DNA of 64,000 nt. Origin: Streptomyces buecherae. Lineage in GTDB: Bacteria; Actinomycetota; Actinomycetes; Streptomycetales; Streptomycetaceae. A program made the translations under genes and the position numbers. The stretch's first letter is position 1. Every line of letters begins with the position of its first letter. Location of the stretch: the NCBI RefSeq assembly GCF_014295035.1, contig NZ_CP060404.1, forward strand, positions 7,356,501-7,420,500, in the 5' to 3' direction. The notes beneath the pieces are model-generated. The model did no database searches. It worked only from the letters and a program-made list of their open reading frames with translations, and was not told the origin of the DNA. Below, one piece after another: positions 41,701 to 48,801 of this stretch.

Positions 41701-42068
41701 ACACCGGCTACAGCACCCTCGACGACCTGGACGCGCAGCACGGCGACCACATCGGCGCCGCCTACCGGCACGACTGCGTGGCGGCCCACCGCTACTTCAC
41801 CGACCTGCTGGAACACCCGCCGGCTGACCGGCTGACCACCCCCCTGACGGCGGTCGTGGCCGCCGACGACCCGATCACCGCGGACGCCACGCACCGCCAC
41901 CACACCTGGCGACTGCTGGCCGACCGCGTGGAGCTGCACGAACTCGCCGACGGCGGGCACTACTTCCCGCGAACCCGCCCGGCCGATGCGGCCCAGGCCG
42001 TGCTGCGCGCCCTACCGGCGCCCGACGCGTCCGTGAACCGCGAAGAGAAGGAACGAAAGGGGTACTGA
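38718..42068 (+). CDS. NRPS: half-condensation, adenylation, carrier, thioesterase
   Basis: This 1116-residue synthetase has four parts. Residues 1-215 resemble only the C-terminal lobe of a condensation domain; the HHxxxDG active site is absent. Adenylation spans about 220-755: 'YFTSGSTGEPKGAM' (A3) near 408, 'NAYGLTETSDD' (A5), 'YRGGDFGRW' (A7), 'VKIRGFRIEIGDIE' (A8), 'NGKVDKKAL' (A10) near 749. By hand alignment to GrsA the specificity residues read D-I-W-Q-S-T-A-D-D-K; the acidic pair suits a cationic substrate such as diaminopropionate. The carrier Ser is Ser807 ('DLGGTSLSA'). The thioesterase has 'GHSSG' (Ser937), an Asp in 'ADDPIT' and His in 'DGGHYF'. ATG follows a GGAGG site. Confidence 0.92.
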   Translation: MSASMDDDREYWRKVLTAGGFTAIPRWTPDPVTGVVDQETEIPDDLAAALRRRAGELGVPPHTLLLAAHARVLAALSGERTVGTGYATPGPGPALPCRLSTTPTTWRELVAEARGVEAELLAHQDCAVADLARELGLDHLPYETELDLAGSGGDLAPRTVLRVAARWSGERLALRLRYRTEALDAAYAARVAGYHRTALAQLAADPDAEHARQSLLSAAEHRFQLEGLAGPDRPLPDRRFHELFEERVRAHPEAVAAVHGDRRWTYRELNARANRLGRALLARGLGREGVVAVVTERDLDWMAAVIAIFKAGGVYLPVEPHLPADRVAAMLSRAACTLALTGPGGTGPGGSDPSGTAPGGSDPGDTGLGPALETLPAVRALPIEAAYAEDHAEDDLGIEVGPDQLAYIYFTSGSTGEPKGAMCEHAGMLNHLYAKITDLGIGPGQVVAQTAPQGFDISLWQLVSALLVDGRTHLVEQRVILDVQRFVDTLVAGRVNVLQVVPSYLEAVLTDLERRPRPLPDLRCVSVTGEALKKEIAQRWFAAQPGIRLVNAYGLTETSDDTNHEVMDRAPDGDRVPLGPCVNNVRVYVVDEHLSPVPLGAPGEIVFAGVCVGRGYVNDPERTRLAFLDDPFHPGQRLYRGGDFGRWLPGGKLDFLGRRDAQVKIRGFRIEIGDIESALLRVPGVRDGAVVVAGQGEGQTKHLVAFCAGPHAVATEDLRDRLRESLPAYMVPTAFHWRDRLPLTANGKVDKKALTALAAERGATDDGQHAPRTPTERRLAEAWTTVLGIPTDRIGRRDHFFDLGGTSLSAVKLAIALDRAVSLNDLTRHPVLADLAALVDGRSARRPGLLHPLAEPEGEPTALLVCFPYAGGNAVNFRPMATALRAGGLAVEAVELPGHDLAAERAPFAPLEQVVEQVVAELAARPLPPRLLLWGHSSGAAPAIETARALAARGIPVHRVFVGAQLLGEAEERRAAIADLALRSNAQITKELSADTGYSTLDDLDAQHGDHIGAAYRHDCVAAHRYFTDLLEHPPADRLTTPLTAVVAADDPITADATHRHHTWRLLADRVELHELADGGHYFPRTRPADAAQAVLRALPAPDASVNREEKERKGY
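39744..39818 (+). repeat. Five 15-bp in-frame repeats inside the adenylation domain
   Basis: Five 15-bp units encode the pentapeptides PGGTG, PGGSD, PSGTA, PGGSD and PGDTG (residues 343-367), between adenylation motifs A2 and A3. The insertion is Gly/Pro-rich and probably a surface loop; the unit size preserves frame. Confidence 0.85.
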
Positions 42069-42069
42069 T

Positions 42070-43077
42070 ATGCCATCGCCATCAGCGGCGTCACTGCTCG
42101 ACGTGGTGCGCGGGCCCGGCAGCCCGCCGGTGCTGCGGCTCGAAACCCGCGCCGACCCGGCCCACTGGGCGGCCCGACACCGGGACGCCCTGCGCGCCAC
42201 CGTCGCCGAGCACGGCGCCTTGCTGGTCCGCGGCCTGGGCATCGGCGACGTCGGCCAGGCCGAAGCGGTCTTCCGGGCCGTCTCCAACGGCCTCATGGGC
42301 GAGGAGAGAGAGGCTTTCGCGCCCCGGCGGACCCACAGCGCGGGGGTGTACTCCTCCTCGAAGTGGCCACAGAACCAGCAGATGTGCATGCACCACGAAC
42401 TCAGCTACACGTTGGAGTTCCCCGGCCTGATGCTCTTCGCCTGCCTGACCGCGCCCACCACCGGCGGGGTGACCGGCGTGGCCGACGCGCCCACCGTCCT
42501 CGACGCGCTGCCCAGGAAGCTGGTCAAGCGGTTCGAACGCCAGGGCTGGCTGCTGACCCGCAACTACAACGACGAGATCGGCGCGTCCGTGGCCGAGGCG
42601 TTCGGCACCGAGGACCGCGACGCCGTGGAGGGTTACTGCCGCGCCAACGCGATCGACTTCCGGTGGCAGCCCGACGGCTCACTCCGTACCCGCCAGCGCC
42701 GCAGCGCCGTGGTCCGCCACCCGGTCACCGGCCGGCGCTGCTGGTTCAACCAGGTCGCCTTCCTCAACGAGTGGACCATCGAGCCGGAGGTCCGCGAGTA
42801 CCTGGTCGACGTCTACGGCGCCGACGGCCTGCCGTTCAACACCTTCTACGGCAACGGCGACCCGATCGACGCGGAGGTCGTGCGGCAGTTGAACGCCGTC
42901 TACGAGGCCCACACCGCACGCGAGCCGTGGCAGGCCGGAGACCTCCTGGTCGTGGACAACATCCGCACCGCCCACAGCAGGGACCCGTTCGAGGGGCCGC
43001 GCGAGATCCTCGTCGCCATGGCCGACCAGGTGCGGCTGTCCGACTGCTCGCCGACGATCGAGGTGACCCACCCGTGA
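42070..43077 (+). CDS. SyrP/TauD-like Fe(II)/2-oxoglutarate-dependent oxygenase
   Basis: This 335-residue protein is a clavaminate-synthase/TauD-like dioxygenase closest in pattern to SyrP-like NRPS-associated hydroxylases. The iron ligands are H108 and E110 in 'CMHHELSYT' and the distal H302 in 'RTAHSRDPF', with R311 positioned to bind 2-oxoglutarate. SyrP hydroxylates the beta-carbon of a carrier-bound aspartate. Here, starting one base after the NRPS stop and followed by sbnB and sbnA, it may hydroxylate diaminopropionate (free or carrier-bound). Epoxidation or desaturation, as for dapdiamide-type oxygenases, is an alternative. Family confident, substrate inferred. Confidence 0.88.
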   Translation: MPSPSAASLLDVVRGPGSPPVLRLETRADPAHWAARHRDALRATVAEHGALLVRGLGIGDVGQAEAVFRAVSNGLMGEEREAFAPRRTHSAGVYSSSKWPQNQQMCMHHELSYTLEFPGLMLFACLTAPTTGGVTGVADAPTVLDALPRKLVKRFERQGWLLTRNYNDEIGASVAEAFGTEDRDAVEGYCRANAIDFRWQPDGSLRTRQRRSAVVRHPVTGRRCWFNQVAFLNEWTIEPEVREYLVDVYGADGLPFNTFYGNGDPIDAEVVRQLNAVYEAHTAREPWQAGDLLVVDNIRTAHSRDPFEGPREILVAMADQVRLSDCSPTIEVTHP

Positions 43078-44141
43078 TCAGCGAGCGCTCCGCCACCGCA
43101 CGGCCCGCTTCCGCCGCCGCCACCGTGCCACCGTTCGCGGTGATCTCCGGGGCCCAGGTGCAGCAGGCGATCCAGGGCCGCGAGAACTCGATCGTGGACC
43201 TCGTCGCGGCCACCTACCGGCTGCACGGCGAGGGCGACTCGGTCAACCCGCCCTCGTACTTCCTGCGGTTCCCGGACCGCCCCGCGTCCCGGATCATCGC
43301 GCTGCCCGCCTCGCTCGGCGGACAGACCAGGGTCGACGGCCTGAAGTGGATCTCCAGCTTCCCGGCCAACGTGCCCGCCGGCATCCCACGGGCCTCGGCC
43401 GTGCTCATCCTCAACGACCACGACACCGGCTACCCGTTCGCCTGCCTGGAGAGTTCGATCATCAGCGCCACTAGGACGGCGGCCTCCGCCGCCCTCGCCG
43501 CCGACCGGCTCAGCCGTGGCCGGCCCCGCCCGACCCGCGTCGGCTTCCTCGGCACGGGGCTGATCGCCCGCTACATCCACACCTTCCTGGCCGCCACCGG
43601 CTGGACGTTCGAGCAGACCGGCGTGCACGACCTGGCCGCCGACAGCGCGGCCGGCTTCCGCACCTACCTGGAACAGTCGAACGCCACGGGCCCGGTCACC
43701 GTGCACGACAGCGCCGAGGCACTGATCCGCTCCAGCGACCTGGTCGTCTTCGCCACCACCGCCGGCAGGCCCCACGTCAACGACGCGTCCTGGTTCGACC
43801 ACCACCCGCTGGTGCTGCACATCTCGCTGCGCGACCTCGCGCCCGAGATCATCCTCGACGCGGTCAACATCGTGGACGACGTCGAGCACTGCCTCCAGGC
43901 CGACACCTCGCCGCACCTGGCCGAACAACGCACCGGCAACCGCGCCTTCCTCGCCGGCACCCTGGACGACGTACTCGCCGGACGCGTGCGCGTGCCCACG
44001 GACCGGACGGTGGTCTTCTCACCCTTCGGCCTCGGGGTGCTCGACCTCGCCGTCGGCAAGTACGTCCACGACGAGGTGAGCCGCTCCGGCCACCTGCACG
44101 TCATCGACGACTTCTTCCACGAACTGCGCCGTCATGGCTGA
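43074..44141 (+). CDS. sbnB: SbnB-like N-(2-amino-2-carboxyethyl)-L-glutamate dehydrogenase (ornithine cyclodeaminase family)
   Basis: This 355-residue member of the ornithine cyclodeaminase/mu-crystallin family has 'SYFLRFPDRPASRIIALPASLGG' (in parts) and 'KWISSFPANVPAGIPRASAVLILND' typical of SbnB, and an NAD-binding 'VGFLGTGLIARYIH' near residue 152. In staphyloferrin B synthesis SbnB oxidatively cleaves the conjugate made by SbnA, giving L-2,3-diaminopropionate, 2-oxoglutarate and NADH. The GTG start overlaps the oxygenase stop as GTGA. Presence with sbnA makes a complete Dap pathway. Confidence 0.9.
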   Translation: MISERSATARPASAAATVPPFAVISGAQVQQAIQGRENSIVDLVAATYRLHGEGDSVNPPSYFLRFPDRPASRIIALPASLGGQTRVDGLKWISSFPANVPAGIPRASAVLILNDHDTGYPFACLESSIISATRTAASAALAADRLSRGRPRPTRVGFLGTGLIARYIHTFLAATGWTFEQTGVHDLAADSAAGFRTYLEQSNATGPVTVHDSAEALIRSSDLVVFATTAGRPHVNDASWFDHHPLVLHISLRDLAPEIILDAVNIVDDVEHCLQADTSPHLAEQRTGNRAFLAGTLDDVLAGRVRVPTDRTVVFSPFGLGVLDLAVGKYVHDEVSRSGHLHVIDDFFHELRRHG

Positions 44142-44177
44142 CCGTACGGGCCAGCGACGAAAGCTGAAGGGGGCGAT

Positions 44178-45197
44178 ATGACGGTCATCTCCGCTCCGGT
44201 GGAGTTCAACGAGGAGGAGCTCTACGTCGACCTGCGGTCGATCGTCGGGCACGCGCTCTTCCTCAAGTGCGAGGGCTTCAACTTCGCCGGCTCGATCAAG
44301 CTCAAGGCCGCGAGGGAGATGGTGGAGGCCGCCGAGTGGAGCGGCGACCTGAAACCGGGCTCCGTCCTGATCGAGTCGTCGTCGGGGAACCTGGGCGTGG
44401 CGCTCAGCATCATCGCCGCGAGCAAGGGTTACGGCTTCGTGTGCGTCACCGACGCCCGCTGCAACCTGTCGGCCCGCCGCGCCATGGAGGCCCTGGGCAG
44501 CCAGGTGCACGTCATCCCCCAACCCGCGACCAACGACGGGTTGCTCGGCGCGCGCATCGCCCACGTGCGAGCACTGTGCGCCGCCGACGCGCGCTACGTG
44601 TGGCTCAACCAGTACGCCAACGCCGACAACTGGCGGGCCCACTCCCGCACGACGGCGCCCGCCATCGCCCGCCACTTCCCCGGGTTGGATGTGCTGTTCG
44701 TCGGCGCCGGCACCACCGGGACCCTGATGGGCTGCGCGCGCTACTTCAGGGAACTGCGCCGCCAGGTGCGGATCGTGGCGGTGGACAGCGTGGGCTCGGT
44801 GACCTTCGGCGGCGAGTCGGGCCGCCGCATGATCCCCGGCCTCGGCACCAGTGTTCGCCCGGCGCTGCTGAACGAGGCGTACGTGGACGACGTGGTCGTG
44901 GTCGAGGAGGCGGACACCATCCGCACTTGCCACCGACTGGCCAGGCGCGGCTTCCTCTTCGGCGGGTCCACCGGCACCGTGGTCAGCGGCGCCGAACGCT
45001 GGCTGCGCGAGCACGACGCGCACGACCTCACCGCGGTCGCCATCGCCCCGGACCTCGGCGACCGCTACCTCGACACGATCTACCACCCGAAGTGGCTGCG
45101 CGAGTTCTACGGCGACGACGTGCTCGCCACCGACGACCTCACCGGCGACCTGGAGCGCGACCTGAGCGCCAACCACTCGGATTCCCCGGCCCGTTGA
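44178..45197 (+). CDS. sbnA: SbnA-like O-phosphoserine/glutamate aminotransferring enzyme (cysteine synthase family)
   Basis: This 339-residue fold-type II PLP enzyme resembles SbnA. Lys41 in 'NFAGSIKLKAA' is the PLP lysine, 'ESSSGNLGVAL' near residue 73 is the substrate-binding loop, and 'GAGTTGTLMG' near residue 178 binds the PLP phosphate. SbnA condenses O-phospho-L-serine with L-glutamate to N-(2-amino-2-carboxyethyl)-L-glutamate, the first Dap step. The N-terminus is about 20-25 residues shorter than many cysteine synthases, but the catalytic core is intact. AAGGGGG lies four bases before the ATG. It is the last gene of the operon. Confidence 0.9.
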   Translation: MTVISAPVEFNEEELYVDLRSIVGHALFLKCEGFNFAGSIKLKAAREMVEAAEWSGDLKPGSVLIESSSGNLGVALSIIAASKGYGFVCVTDARCNLSARRAMEALGSQVHVIPQPATNDGLLGARIAHVRALCAADARYVWLNQYANADNWRAHSRTTAPAIARHFPGLDVLFVGAGTTGTLMGCARYFRELRRQVRIVAVDSVGSVTFGGESGRRMIPGLGTSVRPALLNEAYVDDVVVVEEADTIRTCHRLARRGFLFGGSTGTVVSGAERWLREHDAHDLTAVAIAPDLGDRYLDTIYHPKWLREFYGDDVLATDDLTGDLERDLSANHSDSPAR

Positions 45198-45236
45198 CGC
45201 CCCTCGGTCCCGTCGGCGTCACCAGCGAGCGCGCGT

Positions 45237-45270
45237 AGGGGGGTACCCGGCCCGGGCCGGGTACCCCCCT
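45237..45270 (+). terminator. Perfect 34-bp palindrome after sbnA (terminator-like)
   Basis: Two 17-base arms (AGGGGGGTACCCGGCCC and its exact complement) meet with no spacer, 40 bases after the sbnA stop. It would fold into a very stable hairpin and most likely ends the Dap operon; it could also block transcription from the right. Confidence 0.75.
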
Positions 45271-46188
45271 CACGCACAGCCCGCCACCGAGGACGCGACA
45301 CCACGGCCAGCGCCCGAATTTCGGCGCCGCGTCACCCGGTGCCGTCACTCGGTCTCGGCGCACTACGGCGAGCGCGAGAGGGCTGGCACCGGGATATCGG
45401 GGTGGCGGGTGTGCCCCTGAGGCGGGTGCGTCCGCTCGCGACGGTCCCCACGTGGCCGTTGCCCGGGATGTGCGCCGCGATTTCGGAATTCTGTGCTACT
45501 CGCCGCCGGGGAGAATGACCGTACGAGGAATTCCCGAACGCGTGTCGACCGGCGTGGGACGCCCAATCATCTCAAGGGTGGCGGCGAAAAATACATTTCC
45601 TGCATAAAGTGCAGAGCCGATGGCGGCGGCTGTCGCGGGAGCGGTACTGTCCTCGCGGAACGAACTGACCGTTGTATGACTCACGTTGAGGTGGCCCCGG
45701 ACGGCCGGCAAGCAGATCCGGGGTCCTCGTGTGAGACGGTTCACGCGAAAGGGTATTCGATGTGCGAACCACCAGTTCGAAGGGGCCCATTGGGGGGACC
45801 CTTTGACGTGCTGCGACCGTAGCATCCAGGGCTTTTGGCCGAGTAATGCCGGTGCGGCAATTGCCAGGGCTGTCATGTGCCCGGCGCGGTTGGCGGCGCC
45901 GCCTGGTTGCCAACACCGGCTGATACGCGTGACACACGCGCCGGCGCGGAATGACGGGAGCGCGGGTCGTATGGGTGTGCCGGGCAGGGAAATAGCGCCG
46001 TGTCTGCCTGCGGGTTTATCGACGGTTCAACGAGTGGTCGCATCCGGGCGGGTCGGTCACCGCGCCGCACTGGCCACTGAACGCTCTCGCGTGTCCAGGG
46101 GCGATGAACTGACATTGCTGTCCCGCGCGGCGCGGAAATGGCAGCACGTCAGGGAGAAAAACGAGGTGGGGGAGAAGGTGGTTTCCCG
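45271..46188 (+). other. Intergenic region between the Dap operon and the zinc-ribbon/HTH gene
   Basis: About 0.9 kb with lower GC than the flanking genes, especially 45560-45880. Several overlapping short open frames occur on both strands, none with a ribosome site or protein-like composition. I see no repeat or RNA gene. Promoter elements for the downstream regulator probably lie near its end. Confidence 0.45.
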
Positions 46189-47271
46189 GTGTCCGAGGTG
46201 AAGCACGCCTGCGCGTTCTGCCGCCGCGGCATGGACGTGCGCCAGGGGCCGGGCCGTCGACGGGTCTACTGCTCGACGGCGTGCCGGCGGCGGGCGCAGC
46301 GGGCGCGCTCGCAGGGCCAGCGCGAACGGTCGAGCCAGCCGGTGTCGACGGGGCTGGCGCTGTCGGTCGCCGAGGGCCTGCCCGAGGAGGTTGCGGCGCT
46401 GCTGGCGGCCGAGCAGGCCGGCGCCGCGTTGGAGGCCGTGTTGGAGCGGGCCAGGAGGCTCGCCCGCGAGGTGGAGTGCTACGTCGCGGCGGCGGTCGAG
46501 GACGGGCGCCGCGCGGGGCGGAGTTGGGACGAGGTGGCCGCCGCGGCGGCGGTGAGCACGTACACGGCCCGCACGCGGTGGGGCGAGGGGGAGGTGCGGC
46601 GTCTCCTGGGGCGGCGCGACCGCGAGCGCGGGGCGGGCCGCGACGAGGCGCCCCGGATCAGCCCCGGCCGGGCGAGCGCGGCGCGCCAGGGGGAGCACGC
46701 CGCGATGGAGCGCGCGGGGCGGGCCCTGGCGGCGGCGCTGAGCCAGTTGCACGGCGACCGCTCCCTGCAGGAGTTGGCCCGGGCGGTCGGGCGCTCGCCC
46801 TCGTACATCTCGCGCATCCTCAGCGGGGAGCGCTCGGCGGCCTGGCCGGTGGTCGAGGCCCTGGTGCGGGAGTGCGGCGGGAGGCCGGAGTACGTGCGCC
46901 ACCTGTGGGAGAGCGCGCACGGACTGGCCCCCCGGACGCGCGTGGGGGTGGACGAGGCGGCCCGCCGGGTGCACGCGGCCGTGATGGGCCTGTACCTGGC
47001 CGCCGCCTGCCCCGACGTGGAACGGGTGTGCAAGGCCAGCGAGGCGCTGTCCGCGGAGTGGGTCAAGCGCGTGTTGGCCGGCGTCGAGGTGCCCGACTGG
47101 GCGCGGCTCAGCGCGCTCGTCTCCGCCCTGGGAGCGCGCCCCGGTGACCTGCGCGCCGTGTGGGAGGGGCTGCACTACACGCTGCTCGCCACCCTGGACG
47201 CCCCGCTGGAGACCCTGGCCGACTGCGGCCCGGCCCCGCGCGGCGCGGCCGGGCGGGACGAGGGTGAGTGA
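46189..47271 (+). CDS. Zinc-ribbon plus helix-turn-helix regulatory protein, hypothetical
   Basis: This 360-residue protein starts with a four-Cys cluster (C8, C11, C28, C32: 'CAFCRRG' and 'YCSTACRRRAQ') likely to bind zinc. A helical region ('SWDEVAAAAAVSTYTARTRWG') near residue 120 looks like a first HTH, and 'SLQELARAVGRSPSYISRILSGERSAAWPVVEALV' (in parts) near residue 200 is a clear XRE-type HTH. The rest is Ala/Arg-rich and helical. It probably binds DNA; no target is evident. GTG at 46189 is chosen over an upstream in-frame start because of the preceding GGAGAAGG. It overlaps the next gene as GTGA. Confidence 0.72.
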   Translation: MSEVKHACAFCRRGMDVRQGPGRRRVYCSTACRRRAQRARSQGQRERSSQPVSTGLALSVAEGLPEEVAALLAAEQAGAALEAVLERARRLAREVECYVAAAVEDGRRAGRSWDEVAAAAAVSTYTARTRWGEGEVRRLLGRRDRERGAGRDEAPRISPGRASAARQGEHAAMERAGRALAAALSQLHGDRSLQELARAVGRSPSYISRILSGERSAAWPVVEALVRECGGRPEYVRHLWESAHGLAPRTRVGVDEAARRVHAAVMGLYLAAACPDVERVCKASEALSAEWVKRVLAGVEVPDWARLSALVSALGARPGDLRAVWEGLHYTLLATLDAPLETLADCGPAPRGAAGRDEGE

Positions 47272-47741
47272 CCGTGCGGGCCGGGTGTCCCCAGCGAGCG
47301 CCAGCCGTGGAGGCGACCGCGGCCCACCCGGCGTCCCTGGTCATCAGCCTGCCGCTGGAGTACACCGCCTTCTGCCTCCGCCACCAGGAGCTCTACCACC
47401 GCTACAGCCGCGTCCGGCTCCGCCACGAGGCCGCGAGCCGGGACGCGGTGGCCGCCGCCCTCGGGGACCTGGCCCTGAACTGGGACGGCGCGCTCCGAAG
47501 CGCCTGTCTGCCCGCCGTGGCCTGGCGGTTGCTGCGCGCCCGCGTGCAGGCGGCGGCGCGGGCGAGCGACCCTCGGCCACCCGACACGCTGCACCGGGCC
47601 TGGCCCCCGGACCAGGCGGACGCCCTCATCCTGCGCTACCGCCTCTCCCTCACCACCGACCAGTCCGCGCAACTGATGGGCGTGGACCCGGCGGTGATCG
47701 CGACGCACCTGCGGACGGCTCTCCGGGACCTGCCGCGGTGA
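47268..47741 (+). CDS. Sigma-region-4-like helical protein, hypothetical
   Basis: This 157-residue protein is coupled to the zinc-ribbon/HTH gene by a GTGA overlap. Its C-terminus 'DALILRYRLSLTTDQSAQLMGVDPAVIATHLRTALRDL' (in parts) resembles sigma-70 region 4 HTHs, while the N-terminal part 'FCLRHQELYHRYSRVRL' is reminiscent of a region-2-like helix. It lacks the length of a full ECF sigma factor and looks like the abundant 'sigma-like' small proteins of Streptomyces. It may act with its partner. Confidence 0.68.
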   Translation: MTVRAGCPQRAPAVEATAAHPASLVISLPLEYTAFCLRHQELYHRYSRVRLRHEAASRDAVAAALGDLALNWDGALRSACLPAVAWRLLRARVQAAARASDPRPPDTLHRAWPPDQADALILRYRLSLTTDQSAQLMGVDPAVIATHLRTALRDLPR

Positions 47742-47889
47742 GCGAGCCCGGCTTCGCGGGAGTGCGAGGGGGCGCACGTTGACGAACCCGGCGCGCACGG
47801 TTGCGCCCCGCGCCCATCACTGTGGCTGATTCACTTCCCTGCGCCTGCCGGGGTCTCGGCCGGACCTGTCAGGCCAGCGCCGCCCCACC

Positions 47890-47895
47890 TAGGAT
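47890..47895 (+). promoter_or_regulatory. Possible -10 element TAGGAT before the methyltransferase gene
   Basis: A TAGGAT hexamer lies 40 bases before the ATG of the DUF574-type methyltransferase. The hexamer 17 bases further upstream (TGTCAG) is a poor -35 match, so only the -10 is suggested. Confidence 0.35.
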
Positions 47896-47935
47896 GAGCG
47901 CGCTCGACGAACCGCGATCGCCTCAAGGGGGCTGT

Positions 47936-48763
47936 ATGGACGGGCACTTCGCGCGGAGCCCCGCCTCACCGCGCGGCGTGGACACGAGCCAGCCCAGCGT
48001 GGCGCGCATGTACGACTACTACCTCGACGGCAGCAACCACTTCGCCGCCGACCGCAAGGCGTGCGAGGAGCTTTCCGCTCTCGCGCCGAGCACGAAGATC
48101 CTCGCCCAGAACAACCGCCACTTCCTACGCAGGGCCGTGCGCTACCTGGCGCAGGAGTGTGGAATACGCCAGTTCCTCGACCACGGCTCGGGGCTGCCCA
48201 CCCAGGACAACGTGCACCAGGTCGCGCAGCAGGTCGACCCCGCCGCCCGGGTGGTCTACGTCGACAAGGACCCCATCGTCCTCGCGCACGGGCGGGCGCT
48301 CCTTGAGGACCAGTCGCGCACCGCCGTCATCCAGGCCGACATGCGCGACACCGACGCGATCATGGGTGATCCGAGCGTGCGGCGGTTGCTGGACTTCACC
48401 GAGCCGATGGCCGCGCTCTTCGTCTCCGTACTGCACTGCATCCGCGACGAGGACGACCCCGCGGCGCTCGTACGCCGCGTCGTGTCCGCGATGCCGCCGG
48501 GCAGCTTCCTGGTCATCAGCCATCTCGTCAGCGAGGACCCCGCCACCCGCCAGGCCACCACGGACTTCATGCAGCGCAGCACCGGCGGCGACTGGGGCCG
48601 GGTGCGAGAACCGCGCGAAGTGGCGGCGTACTTCGAGGGTCTGCACCTGGTGCCCCCGGGCCTGGTGGAGATCTCCACCTGGCGCCAGGACACGGACCTG
48701 GTCCGCAAGCAGCCGGGCGACGAGTGGATCGAGTACGGGGGCGTGGCCCGCACCTCGGGGTGA
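47936..48763 (+). CDS. SAM-dependent methyltransferase, DUF574/Methyltransf_19 family
   Basis: This 275-residue protein has 'PSVARMYDYYLDGSNHFAADRKACEEL', the hallmark N-terminus of the actinobacterial DUF574 S-adenosyl methyltransferases, then 'FLDHGSGLPTQDNVHQVA' (SAM loop variant), 'VVYVDKDPIVLAHGRALL' and 'ALFVSVLHCIRDEDDP'. Members are abundant in Streptomyces; substrates are unknown. The ATG at 47936 has AAGGGGG four bases upstream, favouring it over upstream in-frame starts. It converges with the DUF5753 regulator on the other strand. Confidence 0.88.
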   Translation: MDGHFARSPASPRGVDTSQPSVARMYDYYLDGSNHFAADRKACEELSALAPSTKILAQNNRHFLRRAVRYLAQECGIRQFLDHGSGLPTQDNVHQVAQQVDPAARVVYVDKDPIVLAHGRALLEDQSRTAVIQADMRDTDAIMGDPSVRRLLDFTEPMAALFVSVLHCIRDEDDPAALVRRVVSAMPPGSFLVISHLVSEDPATRQATTDFMQRSTGGDWGRVREPREVAAYFEGLHLVPPGLVEISTWRQDTDLVRKQPGDEWIEYGGVARTSG

Positions 48764-48801
48764 CCCCGCGCCCCGGTGCGGGGCGACAGCGGCGGGCCGG
48801 G

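Noticed and set aside
38355..41960. Open frame of 1201 codons on the minus strand opposite the NRPS
   Set aside because: Antisense shadow of the membrane-protein end and of the adenylation and carrier domains; composition is not protein-like.
45803..45825. TTGACG...TAGCAT promoter
   Set aside because: The spacing is only 11 bases, too short for a housekeeping promoter.
45493..46201. Several 80-170-codon open frames between sbnA and the zinc-ribbon gene
   Set aside because: They overlap one another on both strands, lack Shine-Dalgarno sequences and show unusual Cys/Trp/Arg-rich composition without homology.
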